Shown piece by piece: positions 50,788 to 59,213 of a stretch of DNA of 64,000 bases. The first letter of the stretch is position 1. Each line of letters opens with the position of its first letter. Under the pieces are notes generated by a model. It worked only from the letters and a program-made list of their open reading frames with translations. It was not told the DNA's origin and made no database searches. A program made the translations under genes and the position numbers. This DNA comes from Streptomyces sp. Edi2. GTDB lineage: Bacteria > Actinomycetota > Actinomycetes > Streptomycetales > Streptomycetaceae. The stretch lies in assembly GCF_040253635.1 (NCBI RefSeq), contig NZ_JBEJGX010000003.1, forward strand, positions 7,031,501 to 7,095,500. The letters run 5' to 3'.

Positions 50788-52296
50788 ATGAATCCCGACA
50801 GTGTGCGGCCGGCCGTCACGGAGTTACGGCTGTCCGCCTTCAAGTCCCATCGCGGCGTCACCCTGCCGCTCTCCCCGCTGACCCTGTTGAGCGGGGGGAG
50901 CGGCAGCGGCAAGTCCAGTGCGCTGCAGGCGTATGAAATCCTCGCCCGGCTCGGCAGCGGGGAGTCGCTCTCCCGGGCGGTGGGGGAGGTGGCGGGCAGC
51001 CCCGCGGCCTGTGTGCCGGCCGGGGCGCACCCCGACGAACAAGGGCGGCGCGGGTTCCGTATCGGCTGCACGGTCGACGGCCCGGCAGGTCCCGTCAGCC
51101 TCGATCTCGCCGTCCAGGCCGAGCCCGAACTGCGGATCGTCGGCGAGCGGTTGACCGGCGGCGGCGAGACGCTGCTGACCACCGCACTCACCGACCCCAC
51201 CCGTCCGGCCGTCCAGGCCGCCTGGCACACGGCGGGTGCGACTCCCGTGACCCGCGCGCCGCTGCCCGACGACCGGCTCGGCACCTCCCTGCTGCCGCTG
51301 CGCGTCGCGGGCAAGACGGCGGGGCAGCGGCTGGTGCTGGCCGCGGCGGAGCAGGTCGTGGTCGCTCTGCGGTCGGCGTTCGTGTGTGACCCGCGGCCGG
51401 AGGTCATGCGGGGAGCGGGGACAGGCGGTACGGGAAGTACGGGCGGTACGGGTGTGGTCGGTGAGGGCGATGGACGGGGTGCGGACGGCGGGGGGCCTGG
51501 CGCCGGACGTGCCGGACATGCCGCCGGGGCGCGCGGGGGCGGTGCGGGAGCCGGGCGCGGGAAAGCGGTGAGTGCGCCGGGGGGAGCGAGGGGGACCGGC
51601 GGGGCGGGCGTTGCCGGAGGAGCTGCGGGGGCCTGGGGTGCGCGGGCGCGCAGGACGAGCGGTGGTGAGGCGGGCGGCTGGGGCCGTGCGGCGGGGGAGC
51701 CGCGGGACGAGGGGCGGCTGCGGTCGTCCTGCGACAACCTGCCCGCGGTGTTGCAGCGTACGAGCCGGGAGTGCGCGCGGCGGCATGCGGTGCTGGTCGC
51801 GGCGGTGCGGGAGGCGTGTGCCGGTCCCGTCGAGGGGCTGCGTGCGGTGCCGTGGCAGCCGGGCGGGACGGGAGACGGGACCGCCGGTGCTCCTGCGGCG
51901 GTGGGGCGCGGTGGCTCCACGGGGCCGCAGGGCGTACCGGGGGCCGGGGGCGCGGTGGGTGTGCGGGCCGTACTGGACCGGGGCGAACTGGGGGAGCTGC
52001 CCGTCGAGCAGTTGGGCGATGGTGAGCTGCGGTTTCTCGCGCTGGCACTGGTGCTGCTCACCGGGCCGGACGTACTGGCCATGGATCCGGTCGGGGAGGT
52101 CCCGTCGGCCCATCAGCAAATGACGGTCATGGCGGACGGGATGGATCGCTGTATGGACCGCAGGCAGGCACGTGAGCTGGTGTCGCTGGCCGTGCGGATG
52201 ACCGAGCGCGGACATGTCCGGTTGCTGGGGACGGTGCGGGATCCCTCGGTCGCCGACGGGCTGCCCGGCGTACAGGTGCTACACCTAGAGGCATGA
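50788..52296 (+). CDS. AAA-family ATPase with long glycine-rich insert
   Basis: Predicted 502-residue P-loop ATPase of the RecF/SMC-like AAA group. ELRLSAFKSHRGVTLPLSPL is the typical first strands, Walker A GGSGSGKS is at 36-43, and the C-terminal half has LPVEQLGDGELRFLALALVL (signature-like), VLAMDPVGEVPS (Walker B position, with Asp) and ARELVSLAVRMTERGHVRLL. Between about 208 and 330 lies a Gly/Ala/Arg-rich low-complexity stretch in place of the usual coiled-coil or helical insert. The stop overlaps the MazG-like gene (ATGA). The role is unknown; relatives act in DNA repair or defence. Confidence 0.7.
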   Translation: MNPDSVRPAVTELRLSAFKSHRGVTLPLSPLTLLSGGSGSGKSSALQAYEILARLGSGESLSRAVGEVAGSPAACVPAGAHPDEQGRRGFRIGCTVDGPAGPVSLDLAVQAEPELRIVGERLTGGGETLLTTALTDPTRPAVQAAWHTAGATPVTRAPLPDDRLGTSLLPLRVAGKTAGQRLVLAAAEQVVVALRSAFVCDPRPEVMRGAGTGGTGSTGGTGVVGEGDGRGADGGGPGAGRAGHAAGARGGGAGAGRGKAVSAPGGARGTGGAGVAGGAAGAWGARARRTSGGEAGGWGRAAGEPRDEGRLRSSCDNLPAVLQRTSRECARRHAVLVAAVREACAGPVEGLRAVPWQPGGTGDGTAGAPAAVGRGGSTGPQGVPGAGGAVGVRAVLDRGELGELPVEQLGDGELRFLALALVLLTGPDVLAMDPVGEVPSAHQQMTVMADGMDRCMDRRQARELVSLAVRMTERGHVRLLGTVRDPSVADGLPGVQVLHLEA

Positions 52297-52652
52297 GTGA
52301 GGATCTTCATGCGCTGCAGCGACGACTGGCCGAGTTCGCGGCCGCGCGGGACTGGCAGCAGTACCACACGCCCAAGAACCTGGCCGCGGCGCTGAGCGTC
52401 GAAGCTGCTGAACTCGTCGAGATCTTCCAGTGGTTGACGCCGGAGGAATCGGCGAAGGTGATGTCGGACCCGCGGAAGTCCGGCCGGGTCGAGGACGAGG
52501 TCGCGGACGTCCTGGCGTATCTGCTGCAGTTCTGCGAGGCGCTGGGGATCGACGCGTTGACGGCGCTTGCCGCAAAGATCGAGCGCAATGAGTCGCGGTT
52601 CCCGGCGGTGCGCTCGGCGCGGCCCGATCGTCCGCGCGAGGGGGAGGAGTAG
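52293..52652 (+). CDS. MazG-like nucleotide pyrophosphohydrolase
   Basis: Predicted 119-residue all-alpha NTP-PPase (MazG-like / RS21-C6 dCTPase type). The metal-binding motif is complete: SVEAAELVEIFQWLTPEE (ExxE) and RVEDEVADVLAYLLQFCEAL (ExxD). Such enzymes hydrolyse non-canonical or excess dNTPs to monophosphates. The ATG is inside the stop of the AAA ATPase gene, so the two are translationally coupled. A house-cleaning role is the default; the coupling with an ATPase leaves open a combined function. Confidence 0.9.
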   Translation: MSEDLHALQRRLAEFAAARDWQQYHTPKNLAAALSVEAAELVEIFQWLTPEESAKVMSDPRKSGRVEDEVADVLAYLLQFCEALGIDALTALAAKIERNESRFPAVRSARPDRPREGEE

Positions 52653-53058
52653 CGGCTGAGGCGGGTGGGGGAGGACTGGCGGGCTGAGCCGGGAGGGCGG
52701 GGCGAGCGGGGAGGGGCGGGCGGCCAGGAGGGCGGGAATTGGCGGGCGGGGGCGTCGGCTCCCGCCCGCAGGCGTTTCCGGATTCTTCCGGGGAGTGCTG
52801 ACGCTCCCTGCATCGCCCCTCTTCGGGCGTTTCGCGTGACTTGTGCAGGGCGTGTGAGGGGTGGGGGTGCTGTGGTGCGAGGGGAGGGAGTGGGGACGAG
52901 GTCGCCGCTCGTCACTCTATGGAGTCATGGATCTTTCCACATCGCCTTGCTTGTCCATAGATTTGCGAATTCCCCTGGCTTTTTTGGGTGTTCACCCTCA
53001 CTCTGGGTAGTGGAAAGAGTGCACGGTGCACGCGAATGAAGAGGAGAGGAGGGAGCGG
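52653..53058. other. intergenic region with hairpins and promoter elements
   Basis: GGGAGTG-CTGA-CGCTCCC (52791-52808) may terminate the MazG-like gene. The inverted pair TCTATGGA (52916-52923) and TCCATAGA (52954-52961) lies in the less GC-rich leader of the next gene. Around 53000, GTGTTC and GGGTAG resemble a SigB-type promoter but with a 13-bp spacer and a non-consensus last base. No gene is seen. Confidence 0.4.
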
Positions 53059-53514
53059 ATGGACGCGGTGCGGATCATCGCGGCAAGCCGGCGCGGTCTG
53101 GCCGAGGCGAACACGGTGCAGGGAGTGATCGTCGAGGCATGGCAGGCGCAGGCCTTGGCGGAGGCGATCGGCAGCCATCTCGCGATATTCGGGCCGTACG
53201 AAGTGCGGTCCAGAGCCCGAGGGCTGGGCGACGCGGGCGGGCGGTTCAGCGGGGGACTGCTGTGCCCGGCATCGGTCACAGGGGGACTGCGGGCGGCTCA
53301 GCTGTCCGAGGTGCGGGACGCCAAGGAGGCACTGACCGGCCTGTGCCGACTGCTGCGGGAAGTGTGCGAAGCGCTGGTGAGCGTGGTGCTGCTCGCTGAC
53401 GAGGAGGGGATGTACTGGACGTGCGTCGAGGCGATGGACACGGTCGACGAAGCGAGAGACCGTGTGGCCGGGATACTGGAGAAGCTGGAGGTGCGCGACC
53501 GGAATCCTGCCTGA
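53059..53514 (+). CDS. DUF6099-like hypothetical protein
   Basis: Predicted 151-residue helical cytosolic protein starting MDAVRIIAASRRGLAEANTV, with IVEAWQAQALAEAIGSHLA, LRAAQLSEVRDAKEALTGL, CRLLREVCEALVSVVLLADE and a C-terminal helix DEARDRVAGILEKLEVRD. It matches my recollection of the actinobacterial DUF6099 family, of unknown function. ATG 53059 is preceded by GGAGGGAGCGG, better than the GTG at 53026. It lies on the same strand as the AAA/MazG-like pair but 406 bp away with its own leader. Confidence 0.65.
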   Translation: MDAVRIIAASRRGLAEANTVQGVIVEAWQAQALAEAIGSHLAIFGPYEVRSRARGLGDAGGRFSGGLLCPASVTGGLRAAQLSEVRDAKEALTGLCRLLREVCEALVSVVLLADEEGMYWTCVEAMDTVDEARDRVAGILEKLEVRDRNPA

Positions 53515-53898
53515 AGCAGAAGGACACCACTGTCACTGCCCCACTGCCCTTCCCCTCCCCGCTTCTCCTTCCGCTGCCGCTCGCCGCTCGCCGGTCGCCG
53601 TACGCCCTCGCGCCGAGCTGAGAGCCGGGGCCGACCGCCCCGACTCCCCGCCGCCCCTTCCGCGCGGTGTCCGCATCGCCCATATCGTTCCGGCCGCCCA
53701 CACCGCCCCGTCGCAGGCCCCTCGTCCTCGTCGCCCTCGCCGGGGCAGACACAAGAGCAGACACAAGAGCAGACACAAGATGTGCTCACCTGATCCGGTT
53801 CGCCCCGGCCAGGGCATCGACCGACCGGTGCATCGACCGACCGGCGCATCCATGCGCCTCCGACGATTGGTTCGCTGCTCGGAGCGCAGGATGGAGGT
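53515..53898. repeat. intergenic region with three 12-bp repeats
   Basis: GCAGACACAAGA occurs three times in tandem at 53745-53780. GCATCGACCGACCGG is repeated twice at about 53815-53846. The rest of the gap upstream of the LLM oxidoreductase gene shows no gene; GGATGGAGGT ends it as the ribosome binding site. Confidence 0.8.
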
Positions 53899-54822
53899 AT
53901 GAAGCTACGCATCTTCACCGAGCCCCAGCAAGGGGCTTCCTACGACACTCTTCTGAAGGTCGCCAAAGCTACTGAGGACCTTTCCTTCGACGCGTTTTTC
54001 CGTTCGGATCATTATCTCCGCATGGGCAATGCCGACGGGCTGCCCGGTCCGACGGACGCCTGGATCACCCTGGCGGGGCTGGCCCGTGAAACCCGGCGCA
54101 TCCGTCTCGGGACGCTCATGACGGCGGGCACCTTCCGGCTGCCGGGTGTGCTGGCCATCCAGGTGGCCCAGGTCGATCAGATGTCCGGCGGCAGGGTGGA
54201 ACTCGGCCTCGGCGCCGGCTGGTTCGAGGAGGAGCACAAGGCATACGGCATTCCGTTCCCCAAGGAGAAGTTCGCCCGGCTGGAAGAGCAGCTGGCGATT
54301 GTCACCGGCCTGTGGGCCACCGAGGCAGGACAGGAGTTCAGCTACGACGGGACCTATTACCACCTGGAGAATTCGCCCGCGCTGCCCAAGCCGGCCCAGG
54401 GCAAGGTGCCGGTGCTGATCGGCGGACACGGTGCCACGCGTACACCGCGGCTGGCGGCACAGTACGCCGATGAGTTCAACATCCCCTTTGCCTCGCTCGA
54501 AGACAGTGAGCGCCAGTTCGGACGGGTGCGGGCGGCCGCTGAAGCCGCCGGGCGCAAGGGCGATGAGCTGGTGTACTCCAACGCCCTCGTGGCCTGCGTC
54601 GGCAGGAACGATGCCGAGGTGGCACGACGGGCCGCGGCCATCGGGCGGAACGTGGACGAACTGAAGGCCAACGGCCTTGCGGGCTCACCCGACGAGGTCG
54701 TCGACAAGATCGGGCGCTACGCCGCCATCGGGGCGTCCCGTGTCTACCTGCAGATGCTGGACCTGGATGATCTCGACCATCTGGAGCTGATCTCCGCGCA
54801 GGTGCAGTCGCAGCTGAGCTGA
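53899..54822 (+). CDS. LLM-class F420-dependent oxidoreductase
   Basis: Predicted 307-residue TIM-barrel oxidoreductase of the luciferase-like monooxygenase class, F420-linked subgroup. LRIFTEPQQGASYDTLLKVA, FDAFFRSDHYLRMG (F420-site region), TRRIRLGTLMTAGTFRLPGV, GGRVELGLGAGWFEEEHKAY, PVLIGGHGATRTPRLAAQYA and DEFNIP are characteristic. These enzymes use reduced F420 for hydride transfers on diverse substrates. GGAGG lies just before the ATG. In Streptomyces genomes this gene is, to my knowledge, often followed by hen1 and pnkp, which fits the hen1 fragment found directly downstream here. Confidence 0.9.
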   Translation: MKLRIFTEPQQGASYDTLLKVAKATEDLSFDAFFRSDHYLRMGNADGLPGPTDAWITLAGLARETRRIRLGTLMTAGTFRLPGVLAIQVAQVDQMSGGRVELGLGAGWFEEEHKAYGIPFPKEKFARLEEQLAIVTGLWATEAGQEFSYDGTYYHLENSPALPKPAQGKVPVLIGGHGATRTPRLAAQYADEFNIPFASLEDSERQFGRVRAAAEAAGRKGDELVYSNALVACVGRNDAEVARRAAAIGRNVDELKANGLAGSPDEVVDKIGRYAAIGASRVYLQMLDLDDLDHLELISAQVQSQLS

Positions 54823-54896
54823 CGGCTGAGCGGGCGTCGGGCGGCGCCGCCGGAAAACCGGTGTGGATCGAGGCGTGCACGGCAATACTCGGCCGC

Positions 54897-55094
54897 GTGT
54901 TCCTGACGATAACCACCAACGGCAGCGCCGACCGTCCCGCGACCGACCTCGGATTCCTGCTGCACAAGCATCCTGACAAGGCGCAGCAGTTCTCGACGTC
55001 GCACGGCACCGCGCATGTCAACCTCGTGTGGCGCGCCACGAGGACGGCGGCGGAGGCCGCGCAGAAGAATCCCCGTGCGCCGCGCGCCACATGA
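54897..55094 (+). pseudogene. hen1: 5' fragment of hen1 (RNA 3'-terminal ribose 2'-O-methyltransferase)
   Basis: From GTG 54897 the frame reads VFLTITTNGSADRPATDLGF, LLHKHPDKAQQFSTSHGTAH and V, which is the N-terminal signature of bacterial Hen1 (FLTI-T-G-xxRPATDLGFLLHKHP). Similarity stops at about 55020, after roughly 41 residues, where the intact protein would continue with FYPEA and some 430 more residues including the methyltransferase domain. A non-homologous tail follows to TGA 55094. Hen1 methylates the 3' end of RNA repaired by Pnkp. AATACT shortly upstream could be a -10 box for a leaderless transcript. The gene is dead. Confidence 0.75.
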
Positions 55095-55666
55095 GCACCC
55101 ACGCGGTCAACCAGTTCGAGACCCACGCGCAGCGCGCGGCCACTGATCCTGATTGGGAGGTCAAGCCGTTCGGGGAGATCAAAAACCTCGGCCTGGCTGC
55201 GAGGACCCGTGTCCTGTTCTACACCGTGCTGGACCTGCACCCGCTGGATACAGCCTGCCGGAGATCCGGCAGGCCCTGCCGCCGACAGCCGCCGAACCTC
55301 AGTCCGCTGTGGAGGCGGAGGGCGGACCGGTCGATGAGCTCACCACGCTGATCGAGTGGGTCAACGAGTGCCGCGATACCTGGGAGCCAGCCGACGTGCC
55401 CCTTGTGCTCGACTGCTCGCCCAGTCCACGCCGGGGCTCGAAGCGGAGGTCGAACAGCGGGTCATCCGCCGCGCCGCTCTCCGCCTGCAGCGCCTTTACA
55501 CACGCCTGGCGCCCACCGTGGGCGAACGCCACGCAGCCCTGGAGTCCTGGCCGCCACCGACCTTCTCATCCATCCGCTCAGCGTCAACGGCGACAACACA
55601 GACTCGGGCGACTACATCCTCGGCAAGCTCAGCACCATCCTGCTGTATCCCCCAGAGGAAGATTGA
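55091..55666 (+). pseudogene. frameshifted gene of unknown family
   Basis: A protein can be followed through three -1 frame changes. It starts at ATG 55091 (overlapping the hen1 fragment stop) as MSTHAVNQFETHAQRAATDP, with LAARTRVLFYTVLDLHP. It continues as YSLPEIRQALPPTAAEPQSA and LIEWVNECRDTWEPADVPLV, then LLAQSTPGLEAEVEQRVIRR and LYTRLAPTVGERHAALESW, and ends with ATDLLIHPLSVNGDNTDSGD and LGKLSTILLYPPEED before TGA at 55666. Each segment has good codon character. Length would be about 190 residues. No family is recognised. Either decayed or damaged by assembly errors. Confidence 0.6.
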
Positions 55667-55824
55667 TCTGCCGCACGGGCCTGAGCCGGGCTGAGCGGTT
55701 TGCCCAGATGGCCGGTGCTTTTCGTGAAGCCCGGGACCGCTCACCTGCCCATTCCAGCCCGAGAGCGCTTTCGGATTCCTGCGGCACTGCGCAAGGCCGT
55801 CGGCCGCTGATCCGGGCCGACGCC

Positions 55825-56291
55825 CTCCCGGAGGGCCGCGACGCTTATCCTCCGCCGGAGTTCGAGCAGCAGGACCAGGCTCACCCGGGCTGGACCGGGC
55901 CCAGGGGCCTCCCCCCGACCACGGGGAGGACTCCTACCGGGGCAGCGGCCTTCTGGAAGGGCGCAAGGCCGTGGCGACCGGCGGGGACTCCGGTATCGGG
56001 CGGGCCGTCTGCCTGGCCTTCGCACGTGAGGGCGCGGACGTCCTGTTCACCTACCTCCCGGAAGAGGACAAGGAAGCCGGTGAGACCTCCCGTCACATCG
56101 AGGAAGCCGGGCGTACGCCGATGGCGGTGCCCTGCGACGTCCGCGAGGAAGTGCAGTGCGAGCGTCTTGTGGAACGCGCGGTGACGGAGTTCGGCAGGAT
56201 CGACATCCTCGTCAACAACGCCGCCTACCAGATGTCACAGCCCGACGGCATCAGCGCCATCACCACCGAACAGTTCCGTGGAGGCACGTGA
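55825..56291 (+). pseudogene. truncated, frameshifted short-chain dehydrogenase
   Basis: The sequence encodes the N-terminal half of a stress-type SDR (relatives of Bacillus general stress protein 39). ADALPEGRDAYPPPEFEQQD and QAHPGWTGP occur in one frame; then, after a -1 shift near 55890-55905, GPPPDHGEDSYRGSGLLEGR, the nucleotide site TGGDSGIGRAVCLAFAREGA and DILVNNAAYQMSQ in the next. The catalytic Ser-Tyr-Lys part is missing: similarity ends at TTEQF near 56274 and the frame stops at 56291. The first residue of the original gene cannot be placed. Not functional as it stands. Confidence 0.75.
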
Positions 56292-56409
56292 GGCGGCGTG
56301 AGCTGGGCGAACGTTTCCTCGGCAGGCCCCCGGGCACCCGTCCAATGACGCCCGCGCAGCGTTTCAAGACAGACCCGGCGATTCGCGCCGGAGAAGATGG
56401 AGGTCCACC

Positions 56410-56538
56410 GTGTTGTCGGCAATCGCAGACGTTCTTCGGTCGATCGGCGGGGCCATCGCCACCGTCGTTACCCTGCCTTTCCGGGCCGTGGCCCGGCTGT
56501 TCGGCGGCGCATCAAGCTCCGCCCACGGACACCACTGA
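56410..56538 (+). CDS. LPFR-motif small protein
   Basis: A 42-residue frame starting at GTG 56410: MLSAIADVLRSIGGAIATVV, then TLPFRAVARLFGGASSSAHG and two His. The central hydrophobic helix followed by TLPFRA-xA-LFGGA matches the small actinobacterial family known by its LPFR motif. GATGGAGGTCC just before the start is a strong ribosome binding site. The protein is probably a single-pass or amphipathic membrane peptide of unknown function. It survives intact among pseudogenes. The 269 bp after it show no gene. Confidence 0.75.
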   Translation: MLSAIADVLRSIGGAIATVVTLPFRAVARLFGGASSSAHGHH

Positions 56539-56807
56539 CCGGCCGCCGCGCGTGACGCGCTCTCCAAGGCCGCGAGCCCGACTGGCACCCTCCAGCCGGG
56601 CTTGCGCCGTATCGGGAGGAGGACAGGCCCGCCAGGTCAAGAGGGGACGCTCCTGGTCCTCCTGGCCGGGGCTGGGGCCTCCGAAGCTCCGGCCCGCGCG
56701 GAATGCGACTGTTGAACGCGGAGCCGGATCCTACTTACTTTCACTTCCGCACAGGCCGTGCAGGCGCCGGGGGCCAGTACGTGGATGTGGCTGGTGTCTG
56801 TGGTGTT

Positions 56808-57242
56808 TCAGGCGGCCTGGATGAGTTCGGCGCGGCCGAACAAGAGCGCGTAGCCGCTGGGGAGATGGCGCAGGATGCGGGTGAGGAGATCGGGTCCGGC
56901 CAGGGAGGCGACCGTGGTCAGGACGGAGCCGGTGTCCCAGCGGGTCGTGGCCAAGGTCGCGCCGGAGCGGGCGGCGAGGTCTTTGACGAAGGCCCAGCCG
57001 GTCAGAGGCTGGGTGTCGGGAATCTGGGCGGTGAGGATGGAGGCGGCCTCGAAGGGCAGGCGGGCGGCCAGCTCGACACGTTCGTCGCCCGTCAGCTGGC
57101 GCCCGAGCCCCGAAAGGACCACGCGGACGACTTCCTCGGCTCGTTCCCGGGTGGGGTAGACCCCTTCGTACCGGACCTTTTCCAGCATCTGCTCGAACGT
57201 CATCACCGGCGAGTGCTGGAGAGGTGCACGCAGGTCGGACAT
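56808..57242 (-). CDS. DUF2267 protein
   Basis: Predicted 144-residue helical protein with a DUF2267 domain. FEQMLEKVRYEGVYPTRERA, EEVVRVVLSGLGRQLTGDER, VELAARLPFEAASILTAQI, then a C-terminal half ATTRWDTGSVLTTVASLAGP and LLTRILRHLPSGYALLFGRA. DUF2267 proteins are all-helical and frequent in stress or heat-shock gene groups; their activity is not known. The start may be ATG 57242 or ATG 57203 (MTFEQ); neither has a strong ribosome binding site. It is a paralogue of the product of 57310-57717, with which it shares the YxLLFGR ending, and lies 67 bp downstream of it. Confidence 0.8.
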   Translation of the reverse strand: MSDLRAPLQHSPVMTFEQMLEKVRYEGVYPTRERAEEVVRVVLSGLGRQLTGDERVELAARLPFEAASILTAQIPDTQPLTGWAFVKDLAARSGATLATTRWDTGSVLTTVASLAGPDLLTRILRHLPSGYALLFGRAELIQAA

Positions 57243-57309
57243 CACTGCGGTGGTTGCCTTTCTGTATCCGAGGTCGTGATGCCGGTGCGCGGGCACCGGC
57301 GGGTGGTGG

Positions 57310-57717
57310 TCAGGTGGGCTGGGGACGGCCGAAGAGGAGGTCGTATCCCGCGGGGAGCTGGAGGAGGACCTGCTCCAGCAGGACATCGCCGGCTGCGTCG
57401 GCCACCGTGCTGAGGACGGCGCTGACATCCCAGGCCGCTGTCGTTTCGGTGGCCCCCTCGATCCAGGCCGCCGTTGCCCGCACGAAACGCTCCGGCGAGA
57501 GTGGTTCGGCGCTCTGCAGCGGGTTGAGCAGGACCAGGGCGAAGGCTTCCGGCAGACGCGCCGCCAGCCGGGCGCGCACCTCGCCAACCAGGTGCGCGCC
57601 GAGCAGAGCGAGCACCACGCGGGCTGCTCGTTCCGCCTCTTGGCGGCTCCCGTACTCGCCGCGTTCCCGCACATGGTCGAGGAACGCTTCCCATCGCAAG
57701 GTCATATCGGTCGCCAC
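57310..57717 (-). CDS. DUF2267 protein (paralogue)
   Basis: Predicted 135-residue DUF2267 protein: RWEAFLDHVRERGEYGSRQE, AERAARVVLALLGAHLVGEV, RARLAARLPEAFALVLLNPL and the C-terminal WDVSAVLSTVADAAGDVLLE and LLQLPAGYDLLFGR. Both halves resemble the copy at 56808-57242, suggesting tandem duplication. The gene is 79 bp downstream of hsp18 on the same strand and probably in the same heat-inducible transcript. Role unknown. Confidence 0.82.
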   Translation of the reverse strand: MATDMTLRWEAFLDHVRERGEYGSRQEAERAARVVLALLGAHLVGEVRARLAARLPEAFALVLLNPLQSAEPLSPERFVRATAAWIEGATETTAAWDVSAVLSTVADAAGDVLLEQVLLQLPAGYDLLFGRPQPT

Positions 57718-57796
57718 CCTTCATTCGTCCAGTGCGGAGGACGAGCGAGGGGGTAAGTACCCGTCCTCCGCCGCATAAGCGCCGGCTGCCGAGGCC

Positions 57797-58228
57797 TCAG
57801 CCGGAGATCTGCTTGCGGGAGGCATCCCCGCCGACGACGATCTTGCGGGGCTTGGCGCGCTCGGCGATCGGAATACGCAGGGTGAGCACACCGGCGTCGT
57901 AGTCGGCCGCGATGCGCTCGGTGTCCAGCGTGTCGGCCAGCACGATCTGACGGGAGAAGACCCCCAGCGGCCGCTCCGACAGCTCCATCTGCACATCGTC
58001 GGCCTTCACCGAGGGGCGGCGTTCGGCCTTGACCGTCAGCATGTTCCGCTCCACGTCGATGTCGATCGCCTCCGCAGTCACGCCGGGGAGATCGAAAGCC
58101 ACCACGAACTCGTCACCTTCGCGGTAGGCGTCCATCGCCATCGCGGACGGCCGCGTCCAGGTGCCGGAGCTGGTCAGCTGCTGAGCGAGACGGTCGAGCT
58201 CGCGGAAGGGGTCGGTGCGCATCAACAT
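57797..58228 (-). CDS. hsp18: small heat shock protein Hsp18 (Hsp20 family)
   Basis: Predicted 143-residue alpha-crystallin-type chaperone, the same length as Streptomyces albus Hsp18. [20 protein letters not shown] is the conserved start; the alpha-crystallin domain runs from about 33 to 128 with [53 protein letters not shown] and the [11 protein letters not shown] motif. It binds unfolding proteins under heat stress. ATG 58228 has GGAGGTG seven bases upstream; longer starts are unlikely. Divergent from rheA, with two RheA-type operators in the shared promoter. Confidence 0.92.
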   Translation of the reverse strand: MLMRTDPFRELDRLAQQLTSSGTWTRPSAMAMDAYREGDEFVVAFDLPGVTAEAIDIDVERNMLTVKAERRPSVKADDVQMELSERPLGVFSRQIVLADTLDTERIAADYDAGVLTLRIPIAERAKPRKIVVGGDASRKQISG

Positions 58229-58284
58229 CGCGAAACACCTCCAGAAGGTTCGGGCAGTACCTGCCAATGCGCTTCACTGGAACC

Positions 58285-58314
58285 GTTGTACCATCGTCAT
58301 CCAATGGATGACAA
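58285..58314 (-). promoter_or_regulatory. candidate hsp18 promoter
   Basis: On the minus strand TTGTCA (58314-58309) and TACAAC (58290-58285) are 18 bp apart. The operator at 58296-58312 lies between and over these boxes, so a bound repressor would block polymerase. Confidence 0.55.
58296..58312. promoter_or_regulatory. RheA-type operator 1
   Basis: GTCATCCA-A-TGGATGAC is a perfect palindrome. With flanks it fits the RheA site TGTCATC-N5-GATGACA at 13 of 14 defined bases. It covers the hsp18 promoter. Confidence 0.75.
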
Positions 58315-58321
58315 GCGCGGT

Positions 58322-58338
58322 GTCGTCCAAAGGGTGAC
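58322..58338. promoter_or_regulatory. RheA-type operator 2
   Basis: A weaker copy of the same element, TGTCGTC-N5-GGTGACA with flanking bases, its centre 26 bp from that of operator 1 and 20 bp upstream of the rheA start. It suggests autoregulation. Confidence 0.55.
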
Positions 58339-58357
58339 ACTGCTGAAGGAGGTACCC

Positions 58358-59008
58358 ATGGCAGAAGCCGACCAGCCGGCCTCTTCCCCTGGCGACGCCC
58401 AGAGTCCGGCATCGTTTGTCGCCGCCGCGGCGGCCCTGGAAGCCATCAACGGCGAACTGCGCGCCGCCCAAAACGAGACCCCAGGCGCCCGCGGCGCCCC
58501 GGCCGGCGGCCCGGAACAGGCCCTGGCCTCCCTTCTGCTGCTGCGGCAGATCCGCGAGGAGCTCTCCGGATGGGAGTCCGGCCTGATCGAAACCGCCCGC
58601 CACGCAGGAGCCAGCTGGGCCGACCTCGCCCACCCCCTCGGCGTCGCCAGCCGCCAGGCCGCCGAACGCCGCTACCTGCGCAACCGTCCCGGGCCCGCCG
58701 GAACCACCGGCGAACAGCGTGTACAAGCCACCCGCGAACGCCGTGCAGCCCACCGCGCCCACACCTCCTGGGCCCGCGACAATGCCGCCGGGCTCCGCCG
58801 GCTCGCCGGACAGATCACTGCCCTCACCGACCTTCCGGCGGCCTCCCGTGCCCCGGTCGGGCGGCTCGACGAAGCCCTCGCCCAAGATGATCCTGCCGCC
58901 CTGGTCGGTCCCCTCGGCGCCACCCGCCCGTACCTGGAGGATGCCCATCCCGGCCTCGCCGCCCAAGTTGACGCCCTTGCCGGGCGTGGCGGCCGCCGCC
59001 CCTGCTGA
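58358..59008 (+). CDS. rheA: RheA-like repressor of hsp18
   Basis: Predicted 216-residue protein divergent from hsp18, the same arrangement as rheA-hsp18 in S. albus. The central part has an HTH-like stretch GASWADLAHPLGVASRQAAE followed by RRYLRNRPG. Before it lies a helical region (ALEAINGELRAAQNE, ALASLLLLRQIREELSGWES) and after it a basic helix-rich C-terminus. RheA is a temperature-sensing repressor that loses DNA binding on heating. The call rests on context, operators and recall of the family annotated as HSP18 regulator; no residue-level comparison was possible. ATG 58358 follows GGAGG. Confidence 0.75.
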   Translation: MAEADQPASSPGDAQSPASFVAAAAALEAINGELRAAQNETPGARGAPAGGPEQALASLLLLRQIREELSGWESGLIETARHAGASWADLAHPLGVASRQAAERRYLRNRPGPAGTTGEQRVQATRERRAAHRAHTSWARDNAAGLRRLAGQITALTDLPAASRAPVGRLDEALAQDDPAALVGPLGATRPYLEDAHPGLAAQVDALAGRGGRRPC

Positions 59009-59213
59009 AGACCCGTGCCGACCTCTCGGCAGCGCAGCGGTAGCGGCGGGCGGCGAACGAGCGGTCACCCGTCGGGCCTACCGCAGAAACGCGCGCAAGG
59101 ATCGCGTAGCGTATCCGCGCGCCGCGGCCATCGGGCCCGGCAGGTTCACAGCAGCTGACCCTGCTCGGCGGTCGTGGCGACATCCGGTGCGCTTTTCCCG
59201 GCTGCGCCTGGAC

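Noticed and set aside
54823..55094. Attachment site or integrase-borne island boundary at the hen1 junction
   Set aside because: No tRNA gene, integrase, transposase or direct repeat shared between the 55020 and 62245 junctions was found by eye.
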